Below, piece by piece: positions 24,431 through 33,042 of a stretch of 64,000 bases of DNA. Position numbers and translations under genes: made by a program. The notes under the pieces were generated by a model. It saw only the letters and a program-made list of their open reading frames with translations. It made no database searches and was not told where the DNA came from. Each line of letters starts with the position of its first letter. The stretch's first letter is position 1. Source of the DNA: Kitasatospora terrestris (GTDB lineage Bacteria; Actinomycetota; Actinomycetes; Streptomycetales; Streptomycetaceae); the NCBI RefSeq assembly GCF_039542905.1, contig NZ_BAABIS010000001.1:2046001-2110000 (forward strand). Direction: 5' to 3'.

Positions 24431-25324
24431 TCAGCCCTTGACGGCGCCGATCAGCATGCCCTTCTGGAAGTGCTTCTGGACGAACGGGTACACGCAGACC
24501 ACCGGCACCAGGGCCAGCACCATCACCGCCATCTGCACCGAGAGCGCGGGCACCGCACCGGTGTTGATGGCCTGCGACATGCCGGTCGGCGCCTGCTGGC
24601 GCAGCACGAAGGAGTTGAGGATGTTCTGCAGCGGGTAGCGGTGCTGGTCGTTCAGGTACAGCGAGGCGTTGAACCAGGCGCTCCAGTACCCGACCGCGTA
24701 GAACAGCGCGACCACGGCGACCACCGCCCGGGAGAGCGGGAGCACGATCTGCCACAGGATCCGCCACTCGCCCGCGCCGTCGATCCGCGCGCTGTCGATC
24801 AGCTCCGGGGCGACGCCCATGAAGAAGGCGCGCAGCACCAGCAGGTTGAAGACGTTCACCGCGCTCGGCAGGACCAGCGACCAGTAGCTGTCCATCAGTC
24901 CGAGGTTCTGGATCAGCAGGTAGGTCGGGATCAGCCCGGCGCCGAAGAACATCGTCACCATCATGGCCAGCAGGATCGGCCGGTGGCCCCACGTCCCGCG
25001 CCGGGAGAGCCCGTACGCGGCGAGCACCGACACCAGCATCGACACCGCCGTGCCGACCCCGGTCAGCCCGAGGCTCACCACCACCGCGCGGGTGACCGCG
25101 CCGCCGCCGAGGATCTCCTGGTACGCCCGGACCGACAGCCCGCCGGGCACCACCACCAGCCCGCCGGCCTCGGTGACGGTGCGCGGGTCGGAGACGCTGG
25201 TCAGCACCACCACCCACAGCGGCCCGAGGATCAGCAGGCAGATGGCCCCCAGGCCGAGCCCCTTGAACCCCTTGCCGACCGCACTCGGTTCTTCCTCCCA
25301 CACGGGTCGGATCGTCGTGCTCAT
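24431..25324 (-). CDS. Carbohydrate ABC transporter permease (LplC/MalG type)
   Basis: 297 residues with six membrane helices and the cytoplasmic EAA-loop sequence ELIDSARIDGAGEWRILWQIVLP that contacts the ATPase. The C-terminus FVQKHFQKGMLIGAVKG is typical of the second permease of CUT1 sugar importers, especially the LplC-type subgroup. The ATG at 25324 overlaps the stop of the other permease by four bases (ATGA). No ATPase gene is present in the operon; Streptomyces CUT1 importers commonly share the separately encoded MsiK ATPase, which I infer here. Confidence 0.92.
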   Translation of the reverse strand: MSTTIRPVWEEEPSAVGKGFKGLGLGAICLLILGPLWVVVLTSVSDPRTVTEAGGLVVVPGGLSVRAYQEILGGGAVTRAVVVSLGLTGVGTAVSMLVSVLAAYGLSRRGTWGHRPILLAMMVTMFFGAGLIPTYLLIQNLGLMDSYWSLVLPSAVNVFNLLVLRAFFMGVAPELIDSARIDGAGEWRILWQIVLPLSRAVVAVVALFYAVGYWSAWFNASLYLNDQHRYPLQNILNSFVLRQQAPTGMSQAINTGAVPALSVQMAVMVLALVPVVCVYPFVQKHFQKGMLIGAVKG

Positions 25325-26304
25325 CTGCTGTAGACCCCTTCCTCGCCGAGGCGCCTGGCGACCCGGTTGGCCAGGACCACCATCAGAAAGCTGAAGACGC
25401 CCTTGACCAGGCCCGCCGCGGCCGCGTACGAGAAGTCGCCGCTGCGGATGCCGCGGAACCAGACGTAGGTGTCGAGCACTTCGGAGACGCCGACGCCGAC
25501 CGCGTCGCGCTGCAGCAGGATCTGCTCGAAGCCGACGGTGAGCGAGTCGCCGACCCGCAGGACGAGCAGCAGGGCGATCACCGGGCGCAGGGCGGGCAGC
25601 GAGACGTGCCAGATCCGCCGCCAGCGGCCGGCGCCGTCGGCGGCGGCGGCCTCGTACAGCTCGGGGCTGACCGAGCTGAGCGCGGCCAGGAAGATGATCA
25701 CCCCCCAGCCGGCGTCCTTCCAGATCGCCTGGGCGGTGATCAGGAACTTGAACAGCGCCGGGTCGGTCATCAGGTCGAAACCCTGGATGCCGTGCCGGCG
25801 CAGCAGTTGGGCGATCAGGCCGGCGCCGCCGAGCATCTGCTGGAAGACCGTGATGACCAGCACCCAGGAGAAGAAGTGCGGCAGGTACAGGATCGACTGG
25901 ACCGCGGTGCGGACGCGGCCGCTCATGACGCTGTTGAGCAGCAGGGCGAGCGCGATCGGCACCGGGAAGAACAGCAGCAGCTGGATCCCGGTGATGGAGA
26001 GGGTGTTGGCGACGGCGGCCCAGAACTGGTCGTCGTTGAAGACCGCGGCGAAGTTGTCGAAGCCGACGAACTCGCTGCCGGTGATGCCGCCGCCGTAGAC
26101 GTCGTAGTCCTCGAAGGCGACGACGTTGCCCAGCAGCGGGACGTAGTTGAAGACGACCAGCAGCGCGAGCGCGGGCAGGGTCATCAGGACCAGGACCCGG
26201 TCGCGCTTGAACCGCTGCCACCGGGTGATGCCCCGGGGGGCGGCCGTCGCCGGCGCGGCGGCCTCCCCCCGGTCGGCCCGGCGGCTGCCGAGGACGGTGC
26301 TCAT
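25321..26304 (-). CDS. Carbohydrate ABC transporter permease (LplB/MalF type)
   Basis: 327 residues, six membrane helices and the EAA loop ELYEAAAADGAGRWRRIWHVSLP. The N-terminal RFKRDRVLVLMTLPALALLVVFNYVPL opening is typical of LplB-type permeases. The ATG shares one base with the stop of the binding-protein gene (TGATG), and its own stop overlaps the next permease, so binding protein and permeases are translationally coupled. It forms the heterodimeric channel of the importer with the permease encoded next. Confidence 0.92.
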   Translation of the reverse strand: MSTVLGSRRADRGEAAAPATAAPRGITRWQRFKRDRVLVLMTLPALALLVVFNYVPLLGNVVAFEDYDVYGGGITGSEFVGFDNFAAVFNDDQFWAAVANTLSITGIQLLLFFPVPIALALLLNSVMSGRVRTAVQSILYLPHFFSWVLVITVFQQMLGGAGLIAQLLRRHGIQGFDLMTDPALFKFLITAQAIWKDAGWGVIIFLAALSSVSPELYEAAAADGAGRWRRIWHVSLPALRPVIALLLVLRVGDSLTVGFEQILLQRDAVGVGVSEVLDTYVWFRGIRSGDFSYAAAAGLVKGVFSFLMVVLANRVARRLGEEGVYSR

Positions 26305-27989
26305 CAGCTCCCGCTGCCGTTCTTGTCGAGGATGTCCTGGTAGAAGGCGCGCAGCTCGTCGCCGCCGTTCTTCTTCCAGTTGGCGACCTCGTCCTGCATG
26401 TCGCCGATCTTCTTGCGTCCGCGGACCACGTCGTTCTCGATGTCCTTGAACCGGGTGTAGAGCGAGGCGAGCCGGGTCGGCTCCTGCACCTGCATGCCGT
26501 AGAACATCGGCTTCTTGCCGAAGGCCATCATCCGGCCCATCCAGTTGGCGAAGTCGGTGGCGGCCTGCGGCTGGTCGGGCCAGGCGATGGCGGGGGCCGG
26601 GGAGGCGACGAACTCGTAGGAGGAGACGACCTCCTTGGTGCCGAGCTCGGTCTGCACCGGGGTGCCTGAGGCGTCCTTGGTGTAGTGGAGGCCCTCGACG
26701 CCGAACTTCTCCAGCAGGAACTCCTTGCTGCCGAACGGGGCGGCCGCGAAGTCGGCGACGCCGAGCAGCTCCTCGATCTGCGCGCCGGAGAGCTTGGCGG
26801 ACAGGAAGCTGAAGATGCCGGCCGGCTGGCCGACGTACAGCTCCAGCTTGCCGCCGTCGTGGGCGAAGAAGTCCATCGGCTTCATCCGGAACTTCGGGTT
26901 GGCCTTGGCCTGTTCGTTCATCATGCCGCGCATCACGTCGCCGTCGTTCATGAACAGCGTCTGGCCGGAGGTGAAGCGGGTCTTGGCGTCGTTGGTCTTG
27001 CCGGCCACCGCGTCGGGGTGGACGCTGCCCTGGGCGTAGAGCTTCTGGGTCCAGGCGAGCGCCTCCAGGTACTCCGGCGTCTCGATCCGGTGGACCAGCC
27101 TGCCGCCGTCCTGCTTCCAGTAGTTGGGCATCGAGCCGGGCACCAGGTTGAACAGCACCTGGGCGGTCCACCACATGTCGTCGCAGGCCCAGACCTTGGC
27201 GTCGGCGCTGGTGAGGTCCTTGGCCAGCGCGAGGAACTCGTCGGCGGTCTTCGGCAGTCGGGTGATGCCCTTGGCCTCCAGCAGGTCGGCCCGGTAGTAC
27301 GGCACCACGCCGCCGAGCGGCCGGTTGGGCATGGGCAGGCCGCGGAGCTTGCCGCCGAAGACGCACATCTGCCAGGCGCCGGTGGGGATCGCGGCCAGGT
27401 TGGGGTACTTCTTGACCTTCTCGCCGGACAGGTAGGGGCCGAGGTCGGCGGCCTTGGCGCCGATGGCATTGGGGATCTGGCCCAGGATGTTCCAGCCCGG
27501 GATGCAGAACAGGTCCGGGACGTTGTCGCCGGCCAGCACCGCGCCGAGCTTGTCCTGGTAGGTGACGCCGTCCTGGAGCTGCCACTTGACCTTGATGCCG
27601 AGCGCGTCGTCCATCGCGGCGAAGTACTTGGAGCCGCTGCCCGGGTCCGCTCCCCACAGCGGCGTGAAGAAGGTGTAACTGCCGCCCTTTCCCGGCTTGT
27701 TGGCCACGGACGCCTTCAGCTCGGCGGGGAACTTCAGGAACGCCGGGGTGGAGCCGTTGACGCTCGGGATGTCGGGCGTGACGACGGCGGAGGCGGCGTA
27801 CGCCGGGAGGACGCTCGCCAGGGTGTCGTTGCCGGCCACGCCGCCCTTGGCCGTGGAGCCGCCTTTGCCCGAGGAGCAGGCGGAAAGCAGCCCGCCACCG
27901 GTGGTCGCCGCGACCGCGGCGACCGCACCGGCGAGCAGCCGGCGGCGGGAGGGGTTGGCGGCGAGCGCGGCTCTGTCAGCGCTGTTCAT
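26304..27989 (-). CDS. Sugar ABC transporter substrate-binding lipoprotein
   Basis: 561 residues. The N-terminus carries twin Arg (NPSRRRLLAGAVAAVAATTGGGLLSACSSG), so Tat export followed by lipidation at the Cys of LLSAC is likely. The mature part is long for the family, like LplA-type proteins that bind complex oligosaccharides; marks include TFFTPLWGADPGSGSKYF and VPDLFCIPGWN. The ATG at 27989 fits the signal peptide; the ORF extends further upstream into the regulatory region. It leads the operon with two permeases, GH42 and GH95. A TTGTGC-17-TAGCCT promoter and a GAAGCGCTTC palindrome lie upstream. Confidence 0.9.
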   Translation of the reverse strand: MNSADRAALAANPSRRRLLAGAVAAVAATTGGGLLSACSSGKGGSTAKGGVAGNDTLASVLPAYAASAVVTPDIPSVNGSTPAFLKFPAELKASVANKPGKGGSYTFFTPLWGADPGSGSKYFAAMDDALGIKVKWQLQDGVTYQDKLGAVLAGDNVPDLFCIPGWNILGQIPNAIGAKAADLGPYLSGEKVKKYPNLAAIPTGAWQMCVFGGKLRGLPMPNRPLGGVVPYYRADLLEAKGITRLPKTADEFLALAKDLTSADAKVWACDDMWWTAQVLFNLVPGSMPNYWKQDGGRLVHRIETPEYLEALAWTQKLYAQGSVHPDAVAGKTNDAKTRFTSGQTLFMNDGDVMRGMMNEQAKANPKFRMKPMDFFAHDGGKLELYVGQPAGIFSFLSAKLSGAQIEELLGVADFAAAPFGSKEFLLEKFGVEGLHYTKDASGTPVQTELGTKEVVSSYEFVASPAPAIAWPDQPQAATDFANWMGRMMAFGKKPMFYGMQVQEPTRLASLYTRFKDIENDVVRGRKKIGDMQDEVANWKKNGGDELRAFYQDILDKNGSGS

Positions 27990-28063
27990 GGTGGGAGGAG
28001 CCCTTCGTCCTGGCGCGGGGGCGGCGATTGGGGTGGTGCGGACCGGGTCCGTCGAGCGCACTG

Positions 28064-28077
28064 TCGAAGCGCTTCAA
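28064..28077. promoter_or_regulatory. LacI-type operator of the ABC/GH42/GH95 operon
   Basis: TCGAAGCGCTTCAA contains the perfect 10-base palindrome GAAGCGCTTC with CG at its centre, the form expected for LacI-family repressors. It lies just downstream of the predicted transcription start of the minus-strand operon. Confidence 0.65.
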
Positions 28078-28087
28078 CGTGGCGCCG

Positions 28088-28116
28088 AGGCTAGGCCAGC
28101 CGGAGCCGACGCACAA
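28088..28116 (-). promoter_or_regulatory. Promoter of the ABC/GH42/GH95 operon
   Basis: Read on the minus strand: TTGTGC (28111-28116), 17-base spacer, TAGCCT (28088-28093). The predicted start would be about 28081, immediately before the palindrome at 28064-28077. Confidence 0.5.
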
Positions 28117-28193
28117 GGGTTTGCACGGGCTTCACAGTTCAGGACTTGACCACGACACAGGCGGCACGGGCCGCTTCGGGCCAGGTGCGCACC

Positions 28194-28222
28194 TTGACAC
28201 CACCACGGCGGACTGCGAACTT
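28194..28222 (+). promoter_or_regulatory. Promoter of the GH3 gene
   Basis: TTGACA (28194-28199), 17-base spacer, GAACTT (28217-28222). The predicted start falls inside the palindrome that follows, the usual place for repression. Confidence 0.5.
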
Positions 28223-28235
28223 CGAAGCGCTTCGA
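28222..28235. promoter_or_regulatory. LacI-type operator of the GH3 gene
   Basis: TCGAAGCGCTTCGA is a perfect 14-base palindrome with the same GAAGCGCTTC core as the site before the ABC operon, so one LacI-family repressor likely controls both divergent units. No LacI gene lies next to them. Confidence 0.65.
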
Positions 28236-28262
28236 TCGCCAGCCCGCCGGAGGACCGCCGCC

Positions 28263-31082
28263 ATGTCAGACGCCCCGTTCCGCGACCCGCGGCTGCCCGT
28301 CGACGAACGGGTGAAGGACCTCCTCTCCCGGCTCGAACCCACCGAGAAGATCGCCCTGTTGCACCAGTACGCGCCCGCCGTCCCGCGACTCGGCCTGGCC
28401 GCGCACGTGACCGGCACCGAGGCGCTGCACGGGGTCGCCTGGCTCGGCGCGGCGACCTCCTTCCCGCAGGCGGTCGGCCTCGGCGCGACCTGGAACCCCG
28501 AGCTGGTCCGCGCGGTCGGCGAGGCCGTCTCCACCGAGGTCCGGGCCTTCCACGAGCGTCCGCCCGCACCCGGCCGCGAGGCCCCGATCAGCCTCAACGT
28601 CTGGGCCCCGGTGGTGAATCCGCTGCGCCACCCGCTCTGGGGCCGCAACGAGGAGGGCTACGCCGAGTGCCCGCTGCTCACCGCCGAACTCGCCACCGCG
28701 TACGCGCAGGGCCTGCGCGGCGACCACCCGGTGTACTGGCGCACCGCCCCCACGCTGAAGCACTTCCTCGGCTACAACAACGAGACCGACCGCACCACCA
28801 GCTCCTCCGACCTGCGCCAGCGCGTCCTGCACGAGTACGAACTCCCCTGCTACCGAGGCCCGGTGGAGTCCGGAGCGATCGCCGCCGTGATGCCCTCGTA
28901 CAACGTGGTGAACGGCCGGCCCGCCCACGTCAGCGGCTACCTGAAGGACGAGCTGCGCCGCTGGAAGCACGGCGCCGACCTGCTGGTGTGCAGCGACGCC
29001 GAGGCCCCCTCCAACCTGGTCGCCGCGCAGCGCCACTACCCGGACCACGCCACCGGCCACGCCGCCGCACTGCGCGCCGGGGTGGACAGCTTCACCGACC
29101 ACGGCGCCGACCCGCAGGTCACGGCCGCCCGGTTCACCGAGGCGCTGGAGCGCGGCCTGGTCGACGAGGCCGACATCGACGCCGCCGTCGCCCGGCTGCT
29201 CACCCTGCGGATCCGCACCGGCGAGCTCGACCCCGGGCTCGACCCGTACGCCGGAACCGGCCAGGCCGTGGTGGACTGCCCCGAGCACCGGGCGCTGGCC
29301 CGCGAGAGCGCCCGGCAGGCCGTGGTGCTGCTGCGCAACGAGGACGCGCTGCTGCCGCTCGCCCCCACCGGCACCCTGGCGGTGGTCGGCCCGCTCGGCG
29401 ACGACGTGCTGCGCGACTGGTACAGCGGCTCGCTCACCCACCGCACCACCCTGCTGGACGCGCTGCGCGCCCGCCTCGGCGCCGAGCGGGTCACCCACAC
29501 CGACGGCCTGGACCGGATCGCGCTGCGCTCCACCACCACCGGCGGCTACCTCGGCGCGGGCCCCGACGGCCTGCTCGCCGCCACCGCCCCCGCGGTCGGC
29601 GGGAGCGAGGTCTTCGCCGTCCAGGACTGGGGCCGGGGCGTCACCACCGTGCAGGCGCACGACGGCCGCTACCTCACCAAGGACGACTACGGGCTGCTCG
29701 CCGCCACCGCCGACCACCCCGACGCGTGGGTGGTCCAGGAGGCCTTCCGGCTGGAGCGCGGCGAGGACGGCCGCACCCGGATCCAGCACCTGGGCAGCGG
29801 CCGCTGGATCGCGGTGGCGGCCGGCACCGGCGCGCTCACCACGTGCACCACCGCGTACGAGGAGGCCGAGCCGTTCGTCTGCCGCCTGGTGTCGGCCGGC
29901 GCCGCCGCGGCCGCCCGGATCGCCGCCGCGGCCGACACCGTGGTCGTGGTGGCCGGCAACGACCCGCACCTGAACGGCCGGGAGACCGAGGACCGGGTCG
30001 ACCTCGCCCTCCCCCCGCAGCAGGAGGAGCTGCTGCGCACCGCCCGCGCCGCCAACCCGCGCACCGTCCTCGCGGTGGTCTCCGGCCACCCGTACGCCGT
30101 CGACTGGGCGGCCCGCGAGGTCCCGGCCGTGCTGTGGACCGCGCACGGCGGCCAGGAGGGCGGCGCCGCGCTGGCGGACGTCCTGCTCGGCGACGCCGCG
30201 CCCACCGGCCGCCTGCCGCAGACCTGGTACCGCGCCGGGCAGCCGCTGCCCGGCCTCCTGGACTACGACATCATCGCCGGCCGCCTCACCTACCAGTACC
30301 TGGACGAGGAGCCGCTGTACCCCTTCGGCCACGGCCTCGGCTACACCGCCTTCGGGTACGGCCCGCTGCGGGTCTCGCTCGACGACGGACGGGTGGTCGC
30401 GGCGCTCACCGTCACCAACACCGGGCGGCGCGCGGGCACCGAGACCGTCCAGCTGTACGCCCGCGCACTGGAGGCCCGGCACAGCGCACCGCTGCGCCTG
30501 CACGCCTTCCGGCGCGTGCAGCTGGCACCCGGCGAGGCCCGCGAGGTGGAGTTCGCGGTGCCGCTGGAGGCGCTCGGCCACCGGGACGTCGCCCACCACC
30601 GCTGGGCCGCCCCGGCCGGCCGCCAGCTGCTGGCCGCCGCCGCCAGCGCCGGCGACCTCCGCTCCACCGCCGAACTCGCCCTGCCCGCCGCGGAGTCCGC
30701 GCCGCGACCGGCGCACGGGACGACCGTCCTCGCCCGCGACTTCAACGAGGCGCAGGGGGCCCGGATCGTCGAGCGCAGCCGCGCGGAGGGCGGCGAGGCG
30801 GTGGAGGGCGCCGGGCTCGCCCGGCTGCTGTTCCACGACTGCGACCTCGGCGGGCGGGCCGGCCGGATCCGGCTGACCGTCGCCCGCGCGCTGCCCGGTT
30901 CCGCCGCCGTCGAGGTGGAGCTGGACGGCAGGGTCACCACCGTCCCGGTCCCGTCCACCGGCGGCCCGCAGGAGTGGACCGAGCTGACGGCCGGACTCGC
31001 CGCGCCCGCCTCCGGCGTGCACGACGTCCGGCTCACGCTCCGGGGCGCGCTCCGGCTGGACCGGTTCGGCTTCGAGAGCTGA
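28263..31082 (+). CDS. GH3 glycosidase with inserted beta-trefoil-like domain
   Basis: 939 residues, no signal peptide. The N-terminal GH3 barrel (HYxPAVPRLGL, TEALHGVAW, ATSFPQAVGLGATWNPELV) has the likely nucleophile Asp in LLVCSDAEAP. The second domain (VVLLRNEDALLPL, VVVVAGNDPHLNGRE) is interrupted by about 125 residues (near 420-545) with repeated TTTGGYLGAGPDGLLAA, DGRYLTKDDYGLLAA and SGRWIAVAAGTGAL units, like a fascin-type beta-trefoil that could bind sugar. A fibronectin-III-like domain and a CBM6-like C-terminal sandwich follow. It probably cleaves beta-glucosides or beta-xylosides from the imported oligosaccharide. GGAGG lies nine bases before the ATG. Confidence 0.85.
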   Translation: MSDAPFRDPRLPVDERVKDLLSRLEPTEKIALLHQYAPAVPRLGLAAHVTGTEALHGVAWLGAATSFPQAVGLGATWNPELVRAVGEAVSTEVRAFHERPPAPGREAPISLNVWAPVVNPLRHPLWGRNEEGYAECPLLTAELATAYAQGLRGDHPVYWRTAPTLKHFLGYNNETDRTTSSSDLRQRVLHEYELPCYRGPVESGAIAAVMPSYNVVNGRPAHVSGYLKDELRRWKHGADLLVCSDAEAPSNLVAAQRHYPDHATGHAAALRAGVDSFTDHGADPQVTAARFTEALERGLVDEADIDAAVARLLTLRIRTGELDPGLDPYAGTGQAVVDCPEHRALARESARQAVVLLRNEDALLPLAPTGTLAVVGPLGDDVLRDWYSGSLTHRTTLLDALRARLGAERVTHTDGLDRIALRSTTTGGYLGAGPDGLLAATAPAVGGSEVFAVQDWGRGVTTVQAHDGRYLTKDDYGLLAATADHPDAWVVQEAFRLERGEDGRTRIQHLGSGRWIAVAAGTGALTTCTTAYEEAEPFVCRLVSAGAAAAARIAAAADTVVVVAGNDPHLNGRETEDRVDLALPPQQEELLRTARAANPRTVLAVVSGHPYAVDWAAREVPAVLWTAHGGQEGGAALADVLLGDAAPTGRLPQTWYRAGQPLPGLLDYDIIAGRLTYQYLDEEPLYPFGHGLGYTAFGYGPLRVSLDDGRVVAALTVTNTGRRAGTETVQLYARALEARHSAPLRLHAFRRVQLAPGEAREVEFAVPLEALGHRDVAHHRWAAPAGRQLLAAAASAGDLRSTAELALPAAESAPRPAHGTTVLARDFNEAQGARIVERSRAEGGEAVEGAGLARLLFHDCDLGGRAGRIRLTVARALPGSAAVEVELDGRVTTVPVPSTGGPQEWTELTAGLAAPASGVHDVRLTLRGALRLDRFGFES

Positions 31083-31166
31083 TCACCGGCACCGTTGACA
31101 CCCCGCGGCCGTCCGCCCATCCTCTCCACACGGGAAGAGTTCGACGGTTCCGGGGGGACAACGGAC

Positions 31167-31550
31167 ATGACGGTTCATCAGTACGGCGGGCCGATGCCGC
31201 GCCCGCTCAAGTTCGCGATCGGCGGCCTGGTCTTCCAGGTGCTCGCCAACGGCCTGGTCGGCCTGCTGCTGCTCGGCCTGAGCGACGGCGACGACGACTC
31301 CGGGGTGCTCGGCGCGATCGGCGGGATCACCCTGTTCCTCGCGCTCGTGCTGGCGATCTGCGCGGCTCTGGTACCCCGGCGGCTGCGCTGGGTGCGCGTC
31401 ACGGTGACGGTCATCGAGGGCCTGGCGGTGCTGAACGGGATCGTCGCCCTGTTCAGCGGCTCCGTCCCCGGCCTGCTCGGCATCGTGCTCGCGATCGCCA
31501 TCCTGCGGGCGTTCAACTCGCCCGAGGGCAAGGCCTGGTTCACCGTCTGA
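31167..31550 (+). CDS. Small four-helix membrane protein, unknown
   Basis: 127 residues with four predicted membrane helices (LKFAIGGLVFQVLANGLVGLLLLG, VLGAIGGITLFLALVLAICAALV, VRVTVTVIEGLAVLNGIVALF, PGLLGIVLAIAILRAF) and a short C-terminal NSPEGKAWFTV. The acidic loop SDGDDDSG separates helices one and two. Similar small integral membrane proteins are common in Streptomyces with no known role. GGGGGG lies about nine bases before the ATG at 31167. It ends at a hairpin shared with the convergent aminotransferase gene. Confidence 0.75.
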   Translation: MTVHQYGGPMPRPLKFAIGGLVFQVLANGLVGLLLLGLSDGDDDSGVLGAIGGITLFLALVLAICAALVPRRLRWVRVTVTVIEGLAVLNGIVALFSGSVPGLLGIVLAIAILRAFNSPEGKAWFTV

Positions 31551-31580
31551 CCGGATCCGGCACCCCGGTGCCCGATCCGG
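31551..31580. terminator. Bidirectional hairpin between convergent genes
   Basis: Inverted repeat of 14-base arms (31551-31564, 31567-31580) with one C-C mismatch and a 2-base gap, between the membrane-protein gene and the class IV aminotransferase gene. Confidence 0.6.
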
Positions 31581-31582
31581 CG

Positions 31583-32353
31583 TCAGACCGGCTCGCCGGG
31601 CAGCTCCCGGTACGCGGCGCGCAGCCGCTCGACCACCGGGTGCTCCCCGGCGAGCGGCCGCCCGTCGACCGCCGAGACCACCCGCACGCCGACCGCGGCG
31701 TTGGTGGCGAACGCCGCCTCGAAGCCGTCCGGCGAGCGGACGTCCTCCGCCGACCAGTCCTCGTCCACCCGCTGCAGCAGCCGCATGGTGGTGCCGACCA
31801 GGATCTCGCCGCGCGGCCAGACCACCCGGCCGTCCCGGACCAGCCCGAGGTTCCAGGTGCCGCCCTCGGTCAGCCGGCCCGCCGGGTCGGTGAACAGCAC
31901 GTCGTCGAAGCCGGCCAGCAGCGCCTCCCGCCGGTGCCGCAGCGCGCCGTACAGCCCGACGCCCTTCACCTGCGGCAGGTCGCGCACGTACGGGACGGTG
32001 CGCACCCGGATCGGCCCCGCGGCGAGCGGGCCGGCGGGGCGGGTGGTGACCAGCACCCGCGGGTGGGCCGGGCCGCCGATGGTGCCGAGGTCCAGCGCCG
32101 GGTCGAACAGGGTGACCCGTACGTTGACCGTGCCCTCCCCGGGCAGCACCCGCCGGACGTACGCCCGCACCCGGTCCGGGTCCGGCTCGGTGCCGAACAG
32201 CGCCCGGCAGTCGGCGGTCAGCCGCTCCAGGTGCAGCGCCAGCCCCCGGACCCGGCCGTCCTCCACCCGCACGGTGGTGAAGTGCCCGTAGTTGGTGAGC
32301 GCCAGCACCTGCAGCTCCGCCGGGTCCACCGGCCGCCCGTCGAGTTCGGTCAT
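31583..32353 (-). CDS. Class IV aminotransferase / aminodeoxychorismate-lyase-like protein
   Basis: 256 residues of fold-type IV PLP enzyme. The lysine for PLP lies in DLPQVKGVGLYGAL, and the conserved DVLFTDPAGRLTEGGTWNLGLV block, where Glu contacts the PLP ring nitrogen, is present. The family includes branched-chain aminotransferases, D-amino-acid transaminases and 4-amino-4-deoxychorismate lyase; the length and sequence resemble the last type, but the substrate is not proven. The ATG at 32353 gives the family length. The next gene on the minus strand is the ferredoxin-like protein. Confidence 0.82.
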   Translation of the reverse strand: MTELDGRPVDPAELQVLALTNYGHFTTVRVEDGRVRGLALHLERLTADCRALFGTEPDPDRVRAYVRRVLPGEGTVNVRVTLFDPALDLGTIGGPAHPRVLVTTRPAGPLAAGPIRVRTVPYVRDLPQVKGVGLYGALRHRREALLAGFDDVLFTDPAGRLTEGGTWNLGLVRDGRVVWPRGEILVGTTMRLLQRVDEDWSAEDVRSPDGFEAAFATNAAVGVRVVSAVDGRPLAGEHPVVERLRAAYRELPGEPV

Positions 32354-32409
32354 GCCCTCAAGGATGGCAGCCGCCCACCGGGCCGGACCGGCCGGGTGCG
32401 GGGAGCCGC

Positions 32410-32817
32410 TCAGCCCGGGAGGCCGTCGCGGACCCGGCGGGAGACCTGGAACTCCTGCAGGTCGAGCACGCCCGGCGCCGGGACGATGCCCGGCCCGCCG
32501 GCCCGGACCCACTCGCCGATCTCGTCGATCATGTCCTCGGCCAGCACCCAGCCCAGCCAGACCGGCCGGCCGCCCGCCCTGCGGCCCTCGGCGGAGGGGC
32601 TGACCACCACCACGTTGGAGTGCCCGCAGGCGTCCAGGCAGTCCACCGCCCGGACCTGTCCGGCGGTGCCGACGCCGGCCCGCAGCCGGGCCAGCTGACC
32701 CGCATGGTCGACCCCCGGGTGCTTGGCCGTCGTGCCGCAGCAGCAGCCCCGGCAGACGGTCACGGTCACCGGTGCGGCGGGGGCGGCGGCGGGCTGCCGG
32801 GCGGCTCGACGGGCCAT
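32410..32817 (-). CDS. (2Fe-2S) thioredoxin-like ferredoxin domain protein
   Basis: 135 residues. The sequence VTVCRGCCCGTTAKHP, then VDCLDACGHSNVVVVSP gives the Cys pattern of thioredoxin-fold (2Fe-2S) proteins such as NuoE-type and small ferredoxin-like proteins. The partner is unknown. GGAAGGA lies six bases before the ATG. It is on the same strand as the class IV aminotransferase (56-base gap) and may be cotranscribed; it has no Tat or Sec signal and is likely cytoplasmic. Confidence 0.8.
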   Translation of the reverse strand: MARRAARQPAAAPAAPVTVTVCRGCCCGTTAKHPGVDHAGQLARLRAGVGTAGQVRAVDCLDACGHSNVVVVSPSAEGRRAGGRPVWLGWVLAEDMIDEIGEWVRAGGPGIVPAPGVLDLQEFQVSRRVRDGLPG

Positions 32818-33042
32818 CAAGTGTCCTTCCGTGGTGGCCCGCCGCCGTCGTCGGCCGCGGACCGCGGGGGCTGCGGTCCGGCGGTGGCCGGACACGGGCG
32901 GTCACCAGATTCTGCCGCAGCGCCCGGGCCGCCCGGCCGCCGGGCCCCGGAGCAGCTCCCCGCGCGGGCGGCGGGACCTCGTCCTACGGTGGCAGCACCA
33001 CCACCTTCCGCGGCTTGCGCGCGGACGAGGAGAGGAAGTTCC

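Noticed and set aside
19807..24441. 1544-residue plus-strand ORF opposite GH95 and GH42
   Set aside because: Composition is Arg/Val/Gln-rich shadow sequence; the minus strand encodes two clear glycosidases.
24431..27989. A missing ATPase gene as a sign of a broken importer
   Set aside because: CUT1 sugar importers of Streptomyces usually lack one and use the shared MsiK ATPase; the permeases and lipoprotein are intact.
28028..32698. 1556-residue plus-strand ORF across the GH3 and aminotransferase genes
   Set aside because: It is out of frame with GH3 and spans intergenic sequence; no motifs are visible.
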